The notes: a model not told the origin generated them from the letters alone. Counted from the first letter of the stretch, positions 44,319 through 53,619 are shown. The stretch is DNA of 64,000 bases from Chthonomonadia bacterium (GCA_013314755.1 JABUFA010000013.1:1-64000); one strand, 5' to 3'. Made by a program: numbers and translations.

Positions 44319-45176
44319 ATGGCTTCGGTGCTGGAAAGGGTCTCGGCGTTATACTCTTCGCTGAATGAGGCGGAGCGCAAAGTCGCGGACTTTGTGCTGA
44401 ACAACCCTGAAGCGGCGCGAGGCTGCAGTGTGATTCACCTCAGTGACCTGAGTGGCGTCAGCGAAACCACGGTGGTGCGCTTCTGCCGTTCGATCGGCTT
44501 TAAGGGGTACGCCGATTTCAAGCTCGCGCTGGTTGCCGACCTTGCCCCACATCGGGAACCAGCCCCTGATGTGCACGGCGACGTCTCCACTGAGGACGAC
44601 CTGCCGACGCTGGTGCAAAAGGTGCTGAACATGGACGTGCAGGCGGTCGCCAGCACGATGGACCTGCTGGACATGACGCAGTTCGAGCGGGCGGTGGCTT
44701 CCATTGCCGGCGCGAGGCGGGTGGCGATATTCGGCGTGGGCAGTTCACTGCCGGTGTGCATGGACCTGCAGTATCGCCTTCAGCGCTGTGGCGTCAACAC
44801 CCTCTTCTCGGTGGATGACCATATTCAGGCGATTAACGCGGCACTGCTGGAGCCGGGCGACGTGGGGCTGGCGGTCTCCTATTCGGGCGAGAGCCGGGAG
44901 ACCATCGAGTCCGTTGAGCTGGCGAAGGAGGCGGGTGCACAAACCGTTTGCGTCACCAGCTTCCGACGCTCTCCACTGGCGAAGCTGTGCGACATCTGCC
45001 TGATTACCTCCGCCGGACGCACGCAGTGGCTGGATGAGACCATTACCGCCCGGCTGGTGCAGCTGGCGCTGTTTGATGCCCTGTGCGTTGCGCTCGCCCG
45101 CCAGAAGCGCCACGAAGCGGTGCCCATCCTGCAGAAAATCGCCCGTGCTGTGGAACGAAAGAGGCATCCCGTATGA
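44319..45176 (+). CDS. MurR/RpiR-family regulator with SIS domain
   Basis: 285 residues from ATG 44319 (AGGAGG upstream). N-terminal RpiR HTH: LNEAERKVADFVLNNPEAAR, then LSDLSGVSETTVVRFCRSIG and FKGYADFKLAL. C-terminal SIS sugar-phosphate domain: ARRVAIFGVGSSLPVCMDLQ, GLAVSYSGESRETIESVELA, GAQTVCVTSF. It should sense a phosphosugar and control the epimerase-fusion and dehydrogenase genes behind it. Stop overlaps the next start by ATGA. Confidence 0.93.
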   Translation: MASVLERVSALYSSLNEAERKVADFVLNNPEAARGCSVIHLSDLSGVSETTVVRFCRSIGFKGYADFKLALVADLAPHREPAPDVHGDVSTEDDLPTLVQKVLNMDVQAVASTMDLLDMTQFERAVASIAGARRVAIFGVGSSLPVCMDLQYRLQRCGVNTLFSVDDHIQAINAALLEPGDVGLAVSYSGESRETIESVELAKEAGAQTVCVTSFRRSPLAKLCDICLITSAGRTQWLDETITARLVQLALFDALCVALARQKRHEAVPILQKIARAVERKRHPV

Positions 45177-46846
45177 CCAGCTCTTTGCAGTTGCATCTGG
45201 GGGTGAAATCCGACCCAATAGAATACCGCTATTCCTATCCCTGGCTGTTCCGCCTCGCAGGTGAGGAGGGCGTGGAGTACATCCAGCTGGGCAGCACCTT
45301 CGAGTTCTACCTCCTGCCCGATGAGTTCTTCCACTGGTTGCGCGAGCAGGCAGAGCGGGCTGGAGTGCGCATCCACAGCCTGTTCACCGCCCACCGCGAG
45401 CTGGGGGGCTTTTTTCGCTACGAACCGGGCTGGGAGCAGGTAGCGCGACGCATGTTCGAGCGCTATATCCAGATTGGCGCCATCCTGGGTGCAAAATCGG
45501 TGGGACACAACCCGGGCGCCCTCCTGCGTGACCAGATGCACACGAAGGCTGAGGGCGTTGTCCGCTATCTGCGTCACATGAAGGAGCTGATGCACTACGC
45601 GCACGAGGTGGGCGTGCCGTGGTTGACCATTGAGCCAATGTCCTGCCTCGCGGAGCCGCCAACCCTGCCCGATGAAATCGCGCGGATGGGCGAGGAGCTT
45701 TCCGCCTATCACCGAAGGCATCCAGACACCACCTCCCGCGTGGGGTTCTGTGCTGACGTCTCGCACGGCTATGCCGATGAGCGCGGAAACGTGGTGTGGG
45801 ACAACCTGCAGACCTTCGAAGCCACCCTGCCTTACCTGTACGAGGTTCACCTGAAAAACACCGATGCGTTGTTCCATTCCACCTTCGGCTTCGGGGAGCA
45901 GGAGCGGGCAAAAGGCATCGTGCGGGTGGAACAGTTCCGAGATATGCTTCGTGCGAACGCGCACCTTCTGCCCGTGAACGAGGTGGTCGGTTATCTGGAG
46001 ATTGGCGGACCGAAGCTGGGGCGCGATTACAGCGACCCGCAGCTGGAGGAGTCCCTGCGCGAGTCCCTGCGGTATCTGCGCGAAACGTGGTGTGTGCCTG
46101 TTCAGCCCAGTGTACCCTCCCTTGCTCGCCAGGAGACGGCAGGTGTGGAGCCGGTGCGCTTCTCGGCGTCGCTGATGTGTGCCGATTTGCTCAATTTGGA
46201 AGCGCATGTACGCCAGCTGGAGGCGATGGGCGTGCACTACCTGCATTTTGACCTGATGGATGCACACTTCACCCCCAACATGCCAATGGGACTGGTGGTG
46301 CTGGAACAGCTGCGCGAGCGCACCGCATTGCCCTTTGATGTGCACCTGATGGTGGAAAACAACGACCTGTTTGTGCGCAAGCTTCTGCAGGTGGGGGTAC
46401 AGATGATTTCGGTGCACGCCGAATCGTGTGTGCACCTTGACCGCACGCTGAGCCTGATTCGCGAGGGCGGCGCCAGAGCAGGAGTAGCCCTGAACCCAGC
46501 CACGCCGCTGGACGTGCTGGAGTACGTGCTGGATAAAGCGGATTTCGTGCTGGTCATGACGGTCAACCCGGGCTTTGCCGGGCAGAAACTGGTTCCCACT
46601 GCTCTGCGCAAGGTCGCCGATTGCCGCCGCTATCTGGACGAACGCGGTTTGGAGGGCGTACCCATTCAGGTGGACGGCAACGTCAGCTTTGAAAACATCC
46701 CGAAGATGGTCTCCGCCGGCGCGGATATTCTGGTGCTCGGTTCCAGCAGTCTTTACCACCCGGATGCGAACCTCTGGAGAAACTATCAGAAAGTGTTGAG
46801 CGCGGTGCGTGATGGACTGCGGCGACGCATCGGGGAAGAGGTTTGA
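45173..46846 (+). CDS. Fusion: xylose-isomerase-like TIM barrel plus ribulose-phosphate 3-epimerase
   Basis: 557 residues. Residues ~1-310 are an AP-endonuclease-2/xylose-isomerase-like barrel (GVKSDPIEYRYSYPWLF, VEYIQLGSTFEFYLLP, WLTIEPMSCLAEPP, GFCADVSHGYADE, YEVHLKNTDALFHS, VGYLEIGGPKLGRDYS). A linker of ~20 residues follows. Residues ~330-550 are a full ribulose-phosphate 3-epimerase-type barrel: SASLMCADLLNLEAHVRQLE, HFDLMDAHFTPNMPMG, DVHLMVENNDLFV, MTVNPGFAGQKLVP, VDGNVSFENIPKM. Usually these are separate proteins; fusion suggests consecutive steps on one sugar. In an operon with an RpiR regulator and a zinc dehydrogenase. Confidence 0.9.
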   Translation: MTSSLQLHLGVKSDPIEYRYSYPWLFRLAGEEGVEYIQLGSTFEFYLLPDEFFHWLREQAERAGVRIHSLFTAHRELGGFFRYEPGWEQVARRMFERYIQIGAILGAKSVGHNPGALLRDQMHTKAEGVVRYLRHMKELMHYAHEVGVPWLTIEPMSCLAEPPTLPDEIARMGEELSAYHRRHPDTTSRVGFCADVSHGYADERGNVVWDNLQTFEATLPYLYEVHLKNTDALFHSTFGFGEQERAKGIVRVEQFRDMLRANAHLLPVNEVVGYLEIGGPKLGRDYSDPQLEESLRESLRYLRETWCVPVQPSVPSLARQETAGVEPVRFSASLMCADLLNLEAHVRQLEAMGVHYLHFDLMDAHFTPNMPMGLVVLEQLRERTALPFDVHLMVENNDLFVRKLLQVGVQMISVHAESCVHLDRTLSLIREGGARAGVALNPATPLDVLEYVLDKADFVLVMTVNPGFAGQKLVPTALRKVADCRRYLDERGLEGVPIQVDGNVSFENIPKMVSAGADILVLGSSSLYHPDANLWRNYQKVLSAVRDGLRRRIGEEV

Positions 46847-46849
46847 GCC

Positions 46850-47890
46850 ATGAACGCGCTGGTGCTTCACGCGGTAGGCGATTTGCGATATGAGCAGGTT
46901 CCCACCCCGCAACCCGGGGCGGGCGAGGTGCTGGTGCGCGTGGCGTACTGCGGGGTATGCGGCTCCGACATCCCGCGAATCTTTGTCAAGGGAACCTACC
47001 GCTTCCCGCTGATATGCGGTCACGAGTTCGCGGGAGTGGTAGAGCGGTGTGGCGAGGGCGTGCAACGGGTATCACCGGGCGACCGGGTGACGGTCTTTCC
47101 GCTTCTGTGGTGCGGCAGGTGCTCGGCGTGCGAGCGCGGCAGGTATGCGCAGTGTGAGCACTACGATTACCTGGGATCAAGGCGGGATGGGGCGTTCGCC
47201 GAATATGTGGTTGCTCCCGAACGTAACCTGCTGAAGGTTCCGGATGGCGTCTCCCTGCAGGAGGCGGCGATGACCGAACCTGCGGCGGTGGCATACCATG
47301 CCCTGCGTCGGGCGGGGGGAGTTGCGCCGGGTGAAACAGTAGCCATCTTCGGGGCGGGACCTATTGGTCTGATGGTGGCGCAGTGGGCAAGGGTGATGGG
47401 AGCCTCGCAAATTGCGCTGTTTGATGTGGTGGACGAGAAGATTGCACTCGCGCAGAGGCTGGGCTTCACTCATGCCTATCACTCCCACCGTGCCGAAGAG
47501 ATTATCGCTTCGCTGACGCAGGGCAAAGGTGCACATGTGTGTGTGGAGGCGGCGGGTGTGCCGCAGACGCTGTTACAGGCGTGCGCCTGCGCACGGAGCG
47601 GGGGACGAGTGGTTCTGCTGGGCAATCCGGCTGGGGATGCAACCGTGCCCACCGGTCTGTGGTCGCAGCTGATGCGACGCGAAGTGAACCTGTTCGGCAC
47701 GTGGAACTCGGAGTATGCCGTTTACAGCGAGGACGACGACTGGCATACCGCCCTGCGGGCAATGGCGGAGGGATGGTTGCAATTGATGCCGCTGGTCAGC
47801 CATCAGGTGCCGCTGAGCGAAGCGGTGCACACTCTACATGCCATGCGCGAGGGCAAGGGCTTCTTCTGCAAGGTGCTGATTCAGCCGTAG
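46850..47890 (+). CDS. Zinc-dependent polyol/sugar dehydrogenase (MDR family)
   Basis: 346 residues, three bases after the fusion gene. Catalytic zinc site CGVCGSDIPR with GHEFAG; structural zinc cluster CGRCSACERGRYAQC; NAD loop AIFGAGPIGLMVAQWARVMG. Closest in style to galactitol-1-phosphate 5-dehydrogenase. It would make the ketose phosphate that the upstream isomerase/epimerase can use; that order is inference. Confidence 0.9.
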   Translation: MNALVLHAVGDLRYEQVPTPQPGAGEVLVRVAYCGVCGSDIPRIFVKGTYRFPLICGHEFAGVVERCGEGVQRVSPGDRVTVFPLLWCGRCSACERGRYAQCEHYDYLGSRRDGAFAEYVVAPERNLLKVPDGVSLQEAAMTEPAAVAYHALRRAGGVAPGETVAIFGAGPIGLMVAQWARVMGASQIALFDVVDEKIALAQRLGFTHAYHSHRAEEIIASLTQGKGAHVCVEAAGVPQTLLQACACARSGGRVVLLGNPAGDATVPTGLWSQLMRREVNLFGTWNSEYAVYSEDDDWHTALRAMAEGWLQLMPLVSHQVPLSEAVHTLHAMREGKGFFCKVLIQP

Positions 47891-48195
47891 TCTAAAGACA
47901 ATCAATTGGTTTTGGAGTGCTGAAGCTTGCTTCAGCAAATCCGCAACCTGTGACCTTTTTGCGCTGAAGCATGGCTTCATAGCCTGCTTGAGCAGGCTTC
48001 GCCAGGTGTTGCCTGCGATTTCAAATCGCAAGGTTGGGACAAACAGAGGGGAGAAAGCATTCCTCCAACTGGAGGTTGCGGGCTACTCATGACAAAGCCT
48101 CCTTCGGAGGCTGACCTTTTTGTGCTGAAGCATGGCTTCAGCACTCCATATTAACCTGATAGTCGTGTGATGTTCAGTCTATACAGGAGGTAGCA
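47891..48195. repeat. Intergenic cluster of inverted repeats
   Basis: Hairpins at 47918-47937 (TGCTGAAGC/GCTTCAGCA), an imperfect copy near 47963, GCGATTT-C-AAATCGC near 48017, AGCCTCC/GGAGGCT near 48095, and 48122-48144 (GTGCTGAAGC/GCTTCAGCAC). The GCTGAAGC elements recur at 10153. No gene is seen here except the ribosome binding site for 48196. Confidence 0.7.
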
Positions 48196-49239
48196 ATGCT
48201 TGCGGCGGTACTGGAAGAACTGGGGCGGTTGGAACTGCGCGAACTGCCCGAACCGGAGATAGACGACGACTCCGCGTTGTTGCGCGTCGAGGCGGTGAGC
48301 ATCTGCGGGTCGGACGTGCGCATCCTGCATCACGGCAATCCGCGCGTAAAGCCCCCGGCGATTATCGGGCATGAGGCAGCGGGAGTGGTAGTGAAGGTGG
48401 GGAAGAACGTCACGCGCGTGAAGGAGGGCGACCGTGTGGCGATTGGCGCGGATGTGCCCTGTGGGCAGTGTCGCTGGTGTCGCAACGGGCTGGGCAATAA
48501 CTGTGCGATTAACTACGCGGTGGGCTATCAGATACCGGGCGCGTTTGCGCAGTACATGAAACTGCCCAAGCTTCTGCTGGACGAGGGTCCGGTGACGCGC
48601 ATTCCCGACAGCATGGACTTCGAGACCGCTGCGCTGGCGGAGCCGCTTGCCTGCGCCATCAACGGCATGGAGCTGGTAAACATGGGGCTGGGTAAGTCGG
48701 TGGTGATTATCGGCTTGGGACCTATCGGGTGTATGCTGATTGACCTTGCCCGTGCGATGGGGGCGTCCAAAGTGATTGCCGTTCAACGCAGTAAGGCGAG
48801 GCTGGAGCTGGCACGCTTCTACGGAGCAGATGTGTACATCTGCTCGGAGGAAGAGGACGTGGTGGCGCGATGTGTAGAGGAAACAGGCGGTGAGGGACCC
48901 GATATCGTGATTACCGCCAGCGCGTCGGTGGAGGCACACGAACAGGCGATAGAGATGGTGGCGCATCGAGGATATGTGAACCTGTTCGGCGGCTTGCCAA
49001 AAGGCACTCGCCCGATGAGCGTGTACTCCAACACGATTCACTATAAGGAATGCTTTGTGACCGGCTCGCACGGGTCGGTGCCGCGTCATCATGAGCTGGC
49101 GGTACACCTGCTAGCGCAGGGCAGGGTGCGCGTGGCGCCGCTGATTACCCATCGTTTCCCCCTCTCTCAGATCCATCGCGCCTTCGAGGTGATGCAGAAC
49201 CGCGAGGGCATGAAGGTAATGGTTCTGCCTCATGCGTAG
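48196..49239 (+). CDS. Zinc-dependent sorbitol/threonine-type dehydrogenase
   Basis: 347 residues, ATG 48196 with AGGAGG upstream. Catalytic zinc: VSICGSDVRILHHGN and IIGHEAAGV; structural cluster CGQCRWCRNGLGNNC; cofactor loop VIIGLGPIGCMLIDLARAMG followed by AVQRSKARLELA. The Gln-Arg after the second strand, where NAD enzymes usually have Asp, hints at NADP preference. Separated from the previous dehydrogenase by the repeat cluster, so probably its own transcript. It converges on module D. Confidence 0.9.
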   Translation: MLAAVLEELGRLELRELPEPEIDDDSALLRVEAVSICGSDVRILHHGNPRVKPPAIIGHEAAGVVVKVGKNVTRVKEGDRVAIGADVPCGQCRWCRNGLGNNCAINYAVGYQIPGAFAQYMKLPKLLLDEGPVTRIPDSMDFETAALAEPLACAINGMELVNMGLGKSVVIIGLGPIGCMLIDLARAMGASKVIAVQRSKARLELARFYGADVYICSEEEDVVARCVEETGGEGPDIVITASASVEAHEQAIEMVAHRGYVNLFGGLPKGTRPMSVYSNTIHYKECFVTGSHGSVPRHHELAVHLLAQGRVRVAPLITHRFPLSQIHRAFEVMQNREGMKVMVLPHA

Positions 49240-49250
49240 GGAAAGAAAAT

Positions 49251-49274
49251 GCCCCCGCCGGCTCCGGCGGGGGC
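49251..49274 (-). terminator. Terminator of module D
   Basis: GCCCCCGCCGG (49251-49261) pairs with CCGGCGGGGGC (49264-49274). On the minus strand the stem is followed by ATTTTCTTTC, so it ends the prepilin transcript; it can also stop the convergent dehydrogenase transcript. Confidence 0.85.
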
Positions 49275-49290
49275 GCGGATAACAGATGGA

Positions 49291-50115
49291 TTACCGCGGT
49301 GCGCGGTCTGGCGGCCATCCACTGGCGGGGATGGTCGTCCACTTGCGTCCATAGTTAATCAGCTTAGCATGTCCATCAAAGAAGACCGCATTGTAGCCCT
49401 GGGAGTGGTTGAAAATCGTGCGCCGCGCGGGGTCAGAGGCGTCAGCGCCATCCCAGCCGAACACGCCACGCTCGGTAAACAGGATGCGTTCCGAGAACCA
49501 TTCGGACCTTTCGCTGGGCAGTTCGTCGGTCAGGTCCTTGATTGTGCCATCAGGATACCGGACCATGGGAAAGCCGCTATTGCGGTGGTTGTATATCCAG
49601 TTGGGGAACCACTGGTAGGACTGGGCGCCGTGAGCCATATTACGCTGGCTTGGATCCCGGTATTTGTCCGACGGGCAGTACCAGATGTTCTTGTTCTTCT
49701 GGTACGGACCCAGCTGGACATGCATGAGCGTGCGATAGAACTCGAAGCCATAGGCACACCCTGTGTAATCAGGTCCGCCATCACCCGGATTGAACCCTAC
49801 CCAGGCACCGCCCGGCCAGCCCAGAGAAGGACCATGGTCGATGCACTGAGGGGTACCATAAGAGGAATAGGGATTCACATCCGGGTTTACTTCCCAGTTG
49901 CGTGGGCCGGGGTAAGTGCCCATGGGGAACTTCTCGTCATAGTCCTGCGAATACATGCGCACGGAGAGACCAATCTGCTTGAAGTTAGACAGGCAGGACG
50001 TCTGACGCGCTTTTTCTCGCGCCTGCGAGAACACGGGGAACAGGATAGCTGCCAGTATCGCAATAATCGCGATGACCACCAGCAGCTCAATGAGCGTAAA
50101 GCCCTTCTGTTTCAT
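49291..50115 (-). CDS. H-X9-DG prepilin (module D)
   Basis: 274 residues. Leader MKQKG, then [20 protein letters not shown], then [21 protein letters not shown]-terminal motif [13 protein letters not shown]. Last gene of a three-gene unit; here the companion gene precedes the prepilin, the reverse of the other modules. An AAGGAGGG site lies before ATG 50115. Confidence 0.93.
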   Translation of the reverse strand: MKQKGFTLIELLVVIAIIAILAAILFPVFSQAREKARQTSCLSNFKQIGLSVRMYSQDYDEKFPMGTYPGPRNWEVNPDVNPYSSYGTPQCIDHGPSLGWPGGAWVGFNPGDGGPDYTGCAYGFEFYRTLMHVQLGPYQKNKNIWYCPSDKYRDPSQRNMAHGAQSYQWFPNWIYNHRNSGFPMVRYPDGTIKDLTDELPSERSEWFSERILFTERGVFGWDGADASDPARRTIFNHSQGYNAVFFDGHAKLINYGRKWTTIPASGWPPDRAPR

Positions 50116-50152
50116 GGATAACCCTCCTTTTTGAGATGTTTTTGTTTGGTTG

Positions 50153-50362
50153 TTAGCGCGGCGCGGGAGCGGTCGCCCCTGGCGGGGTCATCCCTCCCAT
50201 CCTGCGCTGAAACTCCGCCTGTACATCCTGTGGAATCGGTGGTGGCTGTTCTGCCTTGCCGAACGGTCGTTTGCCGGTAGCCAGCATGTAGACGCCGCCG
50301 ATAATCAGCAGGACAACCACAATCACCACGACTGCTACTGCGGGAGACACCTCACGCTTCAT
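50153..50362 (-). CDS. Small single-helix companion of prepilin D
   Basis: 69 residues. MKREVSP, helix [20 protein letters not shown], then a Pro-rich tail ([20 protein letters not shown]). The VSP just before the helix is shared with the module E companion. Its start overlaps the regulator stop by ATGA. Unknown family. Confidence 0.8.
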   Translation of the reverse strand: MKREVSPAVAVVVIVVVLLIIGGVYMLATGKRPFGKAEQPPPIPQDVQAEFQRRMGGMTPPGATAPAPR

Positions 50363-51507
50363 GAGCCATCACTCCTTCCTCTTTTTTTGTGAGCCGCATG
50401 TCGCAGAGTGCGCGGCTCGCGCCACAGAACGGGCACCGACAGGATATACGTGCGCGGGGTGGACTGCCTGCCGCTGAGCCATTCGTCCAGCACCTCCACC
50501 GCGATTTCGCCCAGTCGGGCAAAGTCGGGCTGAGAGGTGGGGAACGCCGGCTGGAAGAAACGCGAAGTTTCCAGGTCATCGAAGCCCACCACACAAACCT
50601 GCTCGGGCACGTTAACCCCTATCTTTTGCAGGGCGCGGATAATGGGCACAGCGGTGTTGTCCTCCCAAGCAATCAGGGCGTCTGGCTGTGGCGACAACTG
50701 CATCAGCCGAACCGCAATCTCTTCAGCAATCGAGCTACTGAGCATGTGCAATCGGTCGGTGAAGTCTATCCAGTTCAGGTAGCTCGGCGGTACGGCGATA
50801 CCGGCGTCCTGCATCGCGGACAGCCAGCCTTCTCGTCGCTCGTGGATGGAGCGATGCAGACAGTCGGCGTTCAGATGCAGGAAGGCAATGCGGCGACGCC
50901 CATGTGCCAGCAGTGCCTGCGTCATCTCGTAGCCCAGCCGGTAGTTGTCAAACAACACCATCGGACGCTGCCATTCCTCGTAGCCGATGTCGAACAGCAC
51001 GATGGGCACCTCGCGCCAGCGACGGAGCAGGTAGTCCTGAGACAGCTGAGAGCGGAAGCGCGTAACCGGATAGAGGATGACTCCCTGCGCACCCGCCTGC
51101 AGGTGCTGTTCCACCAGCTCCTCTTCGTGGCGCACGTCATCTTCAGAGCTTGCCATCAGCAGCTGATAGCCCCGCTGACGCGCTCGCCGCTCGATGCCGT
51201 AGTACGCCCGCAGGACCAGCGAGGCATTTGAGCGCGGAGCGATAAAGCTGATCAGGCGCGTTCGGGTGGTTGTGGTGGGCGCCGAACGCAGGTAGACACC
51301 GCTACCCTGCCGCGACTCCACCAGTCCCTCCGCTTCCAACAGAGCAATCGCCTTGGCGATGGTCGGACGGCTGACGCCCAGCATCTTCTGCAGTTCGAAC
51401 TGCGTGGGCAGTCGGTCGCCTATCTTCACATCGGGGCGGCTGATCCACTCCGCTTTGATGCGCTCGGCTAACAGCACGTATGTCGGCAACCGTTTCAGGG
51501 CGCTCAT
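50359..51507 (-). CDS. GntR/LacI-type (AraR-like) regulator (module D)
   Basis: 382 residues from ATG 51507 (GGGAG upstream). N-terminal GntR winged helix: GDRLPTQFELQKMLGVSRPT, IAKAIALLEAEGLVESRQGS. The C-terminal ~300 residues are a LacI-type sugar-binding domain (PIVLFDIGYEEWQRPMVLFD, QVCVVGFDDLETSRFFQPAF). The same fusion type occurs in AraR of Bacillus. It heads the operon regulator-companion-prepilin, hence probably self-regulating. Confidence 0.92.
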   Translation of the reverse strand: MSALKRLPTYVLLAERIKAEWISRPDVKIGDRLPTQFELQKMLGVSRPTIAKAIALLEAEGLVESRQGSGVYLRSAPTTTTRTRLISFIAPRSNASLVLRAYYGIERRARQRGYQLLMASSEDDVRHEEELVEQHLQAGAQGVILYPVTRFRSQLSQDYLLRRWREVPIVLFDIGYEEWQRPMVLFDNYRLGYEMTQALLAHGRRRIAFLHLNADCLHRSIHERREGWLSAMQDAGIAVPPSYLNWIDFTDRLHMLSSSIAEEIAVRLMQLSPQPDALIAWEDNTAVPIIRALQKIGVNVPEQVCVVGFDDLETSRFFQPAFPTSQPDFARLGEIAVEVLDEWLSGRQSTPRTYILSVPVLWREPRTLRHAAHKKRGRSDGS

Positions 51508-51516
51508 GGTGCTCCC

Positions 51517-51545
51517 ATTGTAAATCATGCTTTCAAATTTGTCAA
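51517..51545 (-). promoter_or_regulatory. Promoter of module D
   Basis: Minus strand TTGACA (51540-51545), 17-base spacer, TACAAT (51517-51522), ten bases before the start codon at 51507. Confidence 0.8.
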
Positions 51546-51677
51546 GCATTTTTGTTCCGACTGTAGAAAAAATTCATGGCTCAGGACCCGATATCATGCT
51601 AAACGAAGTGGAGTCAGCCATTTTTTAGATTCTTCACCCACATAAGTAGATTGACAAGAAACGGAAACGCGTACATC

Positions 51678-51706
51678 TTGACGTTCGCCACAAGTTGTGG
51701 TACATT
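51678..51706 (+). promoter_or_regulatory. Promoter of tRNA-Thr
   Basis: TTGACG (51678-51683), 17 bases, TACATT (51701-51706), 11 bases before the tRNA. The rest of 51546-51677 shows nothing I can name. Confidence 0.65.
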
Positions 51707-51717
51707 CCATATCGCGA

Positions 51718-51793
51718 GCCGACGTAGCTCAACAGGCAGAGCAGCGGTCTTGTAAACCGCAGGTTAGGGGTTCGAGTCCCCTCGTCGGCTCCA
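51718..51793 (+). tRNA. tRNA-Thr (anticodon TGT)
   Basis: 76 bases with encoded CCA. Acceptor stem GCCGACG/CGTCGGC, D arm GCTC...GAGC, anticodon stem GCGGT/ACCGC around CTTGTAA, T arm AGGGG-TTCGAGT-CCCCT. Confidence 0.97.
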
Positions 51794-51833
51794 GCGGCAC
51801 CCCGATGTCCGCGTCAGCGGAAAGGAGCATTCA

Positions 51834-53585
51834 GTGACGGTCGGCGCACGGGTGGGCAAATATCTCATCCTCCGCGAGATTGGCGGGGGCGGAATGGCGC
51901 AGGTGTTCGAGGCGGAAGACCAGACCATCGGAAGGAAGGTGGCGCTGAAGGTTCTGGCAATTCCCCCCGCTGTGCCCGAAGCCGAAAAGTCTCTCCTCAT
52001 CGAGCGGTTCCAGCAGGAAGCACGCGCCGCAGGGAACCTTTCCCATACTAATGTGGTGACCCTGTACGAGGTCGGCGAGGAAAACGGGGCGCATTATATT
52101 GCGATGGAACTGCTGGAAGGCAACACCCTGCGCGAACTGCTTCGGAAACAACACCGATTGCCCGTTGACCAGGCGCTGTACATTCTCCTGCAGGTCGCAC
52201 GTGCGCTGGATTACGCCCACAGGCAGGGAGTGATTCACCGCGCGGTAAAGCCAGATAACATCGTGGTTACTCCCGAAGGGCTGGTCAAGGTCACCGATTT
52301 CGGTATCGCCCGGGCAGCAAACGACCTGTTACGCACGCAAAAAGGAGTGCTTCTCAGCTCACCGGCGTACCTGTCGCCGGAGCAAATCCTCGGCGAGCCG
52401 GTAGACCATCGCACCGACATCTTCTCGTTAGGCATCACAGCGTACGAACTGCTCACCGGGCGCCACCCGTTCGACGCGCCCACCGCTACCGCAATCATGC
52501 ACCGCATCGTAACCGACAGCCCCGATCCCGCTCCCGAACTGCCACACTCTGCGCAGGCGATACTGCAACGTGCCATGGCGAAAGAGCGCGAGGCGCGACC
52601 CTCTTCTGCCGTTGCGATGATAGAAGAGCTGACCTCGGTCTATTATGGCACTGCGGTGGTATCGCCAGAGGCGCGGATGACGTTACCGACCACGCATCGC
52701 GAAAAGGAGAGAATACCGATGAGCACCCATTCAATCCGTCCACACCGTTCATTTCGCCCGCTGTGGTGGGCAGGGATACTGGTCCTTGTGCTGGCGGTGG
52801 GTGGATTCATGGCGTGGCGTTTATGGACACCCCCGGCGGAACAGTTTGGCGTGCGAATTGTGGACGTTGGCGAAGCGTCTTCAGGCACGCCTACCGTCGC
52901 AACCAATTTCGCGTTGAATGATTTCGAACTGAGCCCGGGTTCGTGGCAGGCAGAGACCGAAGGTCTGCGGCTGGAGCGAGCACGTGGCGGCGCCAGTCAG
53001 GCGGCATACTGGCTGAAGGTGAGCGGCGTTCGGCTGGAGGCGGGCGAGCAGGCGTCTATCTCCTGTCTGCCTGAAACACGTGACTGGTCGCGCTTTGGCG
53101 GCATCATCTCGCTGGATGTACTGGTTCCCGGCACCGCTCCGCCCGACCTGCGCGTGCAGATAGAGGTGGAGGATTCCACAGGTGGTCTGCAGGCGATGCC
53201 CGGCGATGGAGTGATGCTGGCGCCCGGCAGATGGTCCGCTATCACGTGGAACGCGGGACCTGTGGCAAAAGATGTGGCACGTTTGCGGATAAAGCTGGTC
53301 TGTGGGCAGACGCCCTATCGCGGTTACTTTGGCATTGACCATGTGCGGGCGCAGGGGACAGCGCCGTCTGCGGCAGCTTTGCGCTACAAGGTGCGCATCG
53401 GTCCCTTCACCGATAACGCCTCCTTAGAGCGAGAGACGGCGCGGCTCAAGTCGCTGGGCAAGTCGCCCTTCCCCGTGCGCGAGGGCGAGAAACGATACCT
53501 GCAGGTCGGCGCCTTCACCACCAGAGAGTCCGCCCAGCGCGAGCTGGATATGCTGGTGTCGCAGGGGTATAAAGAGGTGCGGTAG
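51834..53585 (+). CDS. Ser/Thr kinase-like protein with SPOR domain, catalytic Asp missing
   Basis: 583 residues from GTG 51834 (AAAGGAG upstream). Residues ~10-270 are a PknB-type kinase fold: glycine loop REIGGGGMAQVFEAED, Lys39 in VALKVL, DFG at Asp155, SPAYLSPEQIL. The catalytic loop reads VIHRAVKPDN: the Asp of HRD is Ala137 (codon GCG). One TM helix (~310-330, WWAGILVLVLAVGGFMAW) leads to an extracytoplasmic beta domain and a C-terminal SPOR domain (RYKVRIGPFTDNASLERETA and KRYLQVGAFTTRESAQRELD), which binds peptidoglycan in other proteins. Likely a pseudokinase that senses or organises the cell wall. Follows tRNA-Thr. Confidence 0.88.
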   Translation: MTVGARVGKYLILREIGGGGMAQVFEAEDQTIGRKVALKVLAIPPAVPEAEKSLLIERFQQEARAAGNLSHTNVVTLYEVGEENGAHYIAMELLEGNTLRELLRKQHRLPVDQALYILLQVARALDYAHRQGVIHRAVKPDNIVVTPEGLVKVTDFGIARAANDLLRTQKGVLLSSPAYLSPEQILGEPVDHRTDIFSLGITAYELLTGRHPFDAPTATAIMHRIVTDSPDPAPELPHSAQAILQRAMAKEREARPSSAVAMIEELTSVYYGTAVVSPEARMTLPTTHREKERIPMSTHSIRPHRSFRPLWWAGILVLVLAVGGFMAWRLWTPPAEQFGVRIVDVGEASSGTPTVATNFALNDFELSPGSWQAETEGLRLERARGGASQAAYWLKVSGVRLEAGEQASISCLPETRDWSRFGGIISLDVLVPGTAPPDLRVQIEVEDSTGGLQAMPGDGVMLAPGRWSAITWNAGPVAKDVARLRIKLVCGQTPYRGYFGIDHVRAQGTAPSAAALRYKVRIGPFTDNASLERETARLKSLGKSPFPVREGEKRYLQVGAFTTRESAQRELDMLVSQGYKEVR

Positions 53586-53619
53586 TGGTTCCTCCGCCGT
53601 GAAGAATGCAGAGGTGAGC

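Noticed and set aside
44879-47065. 728-codon minus-strand open frame
   Set aside because: Antisense to the RpiR, fusion and dehydrogenase genes, all of which have ribosome binding sites and recognisable domains.
51718-51793. tRNA-Thr and tRNA-Lys as integration sites
   Set aside because: No duplicated tRNA 3' ends or integrase near either tRNA in the window.
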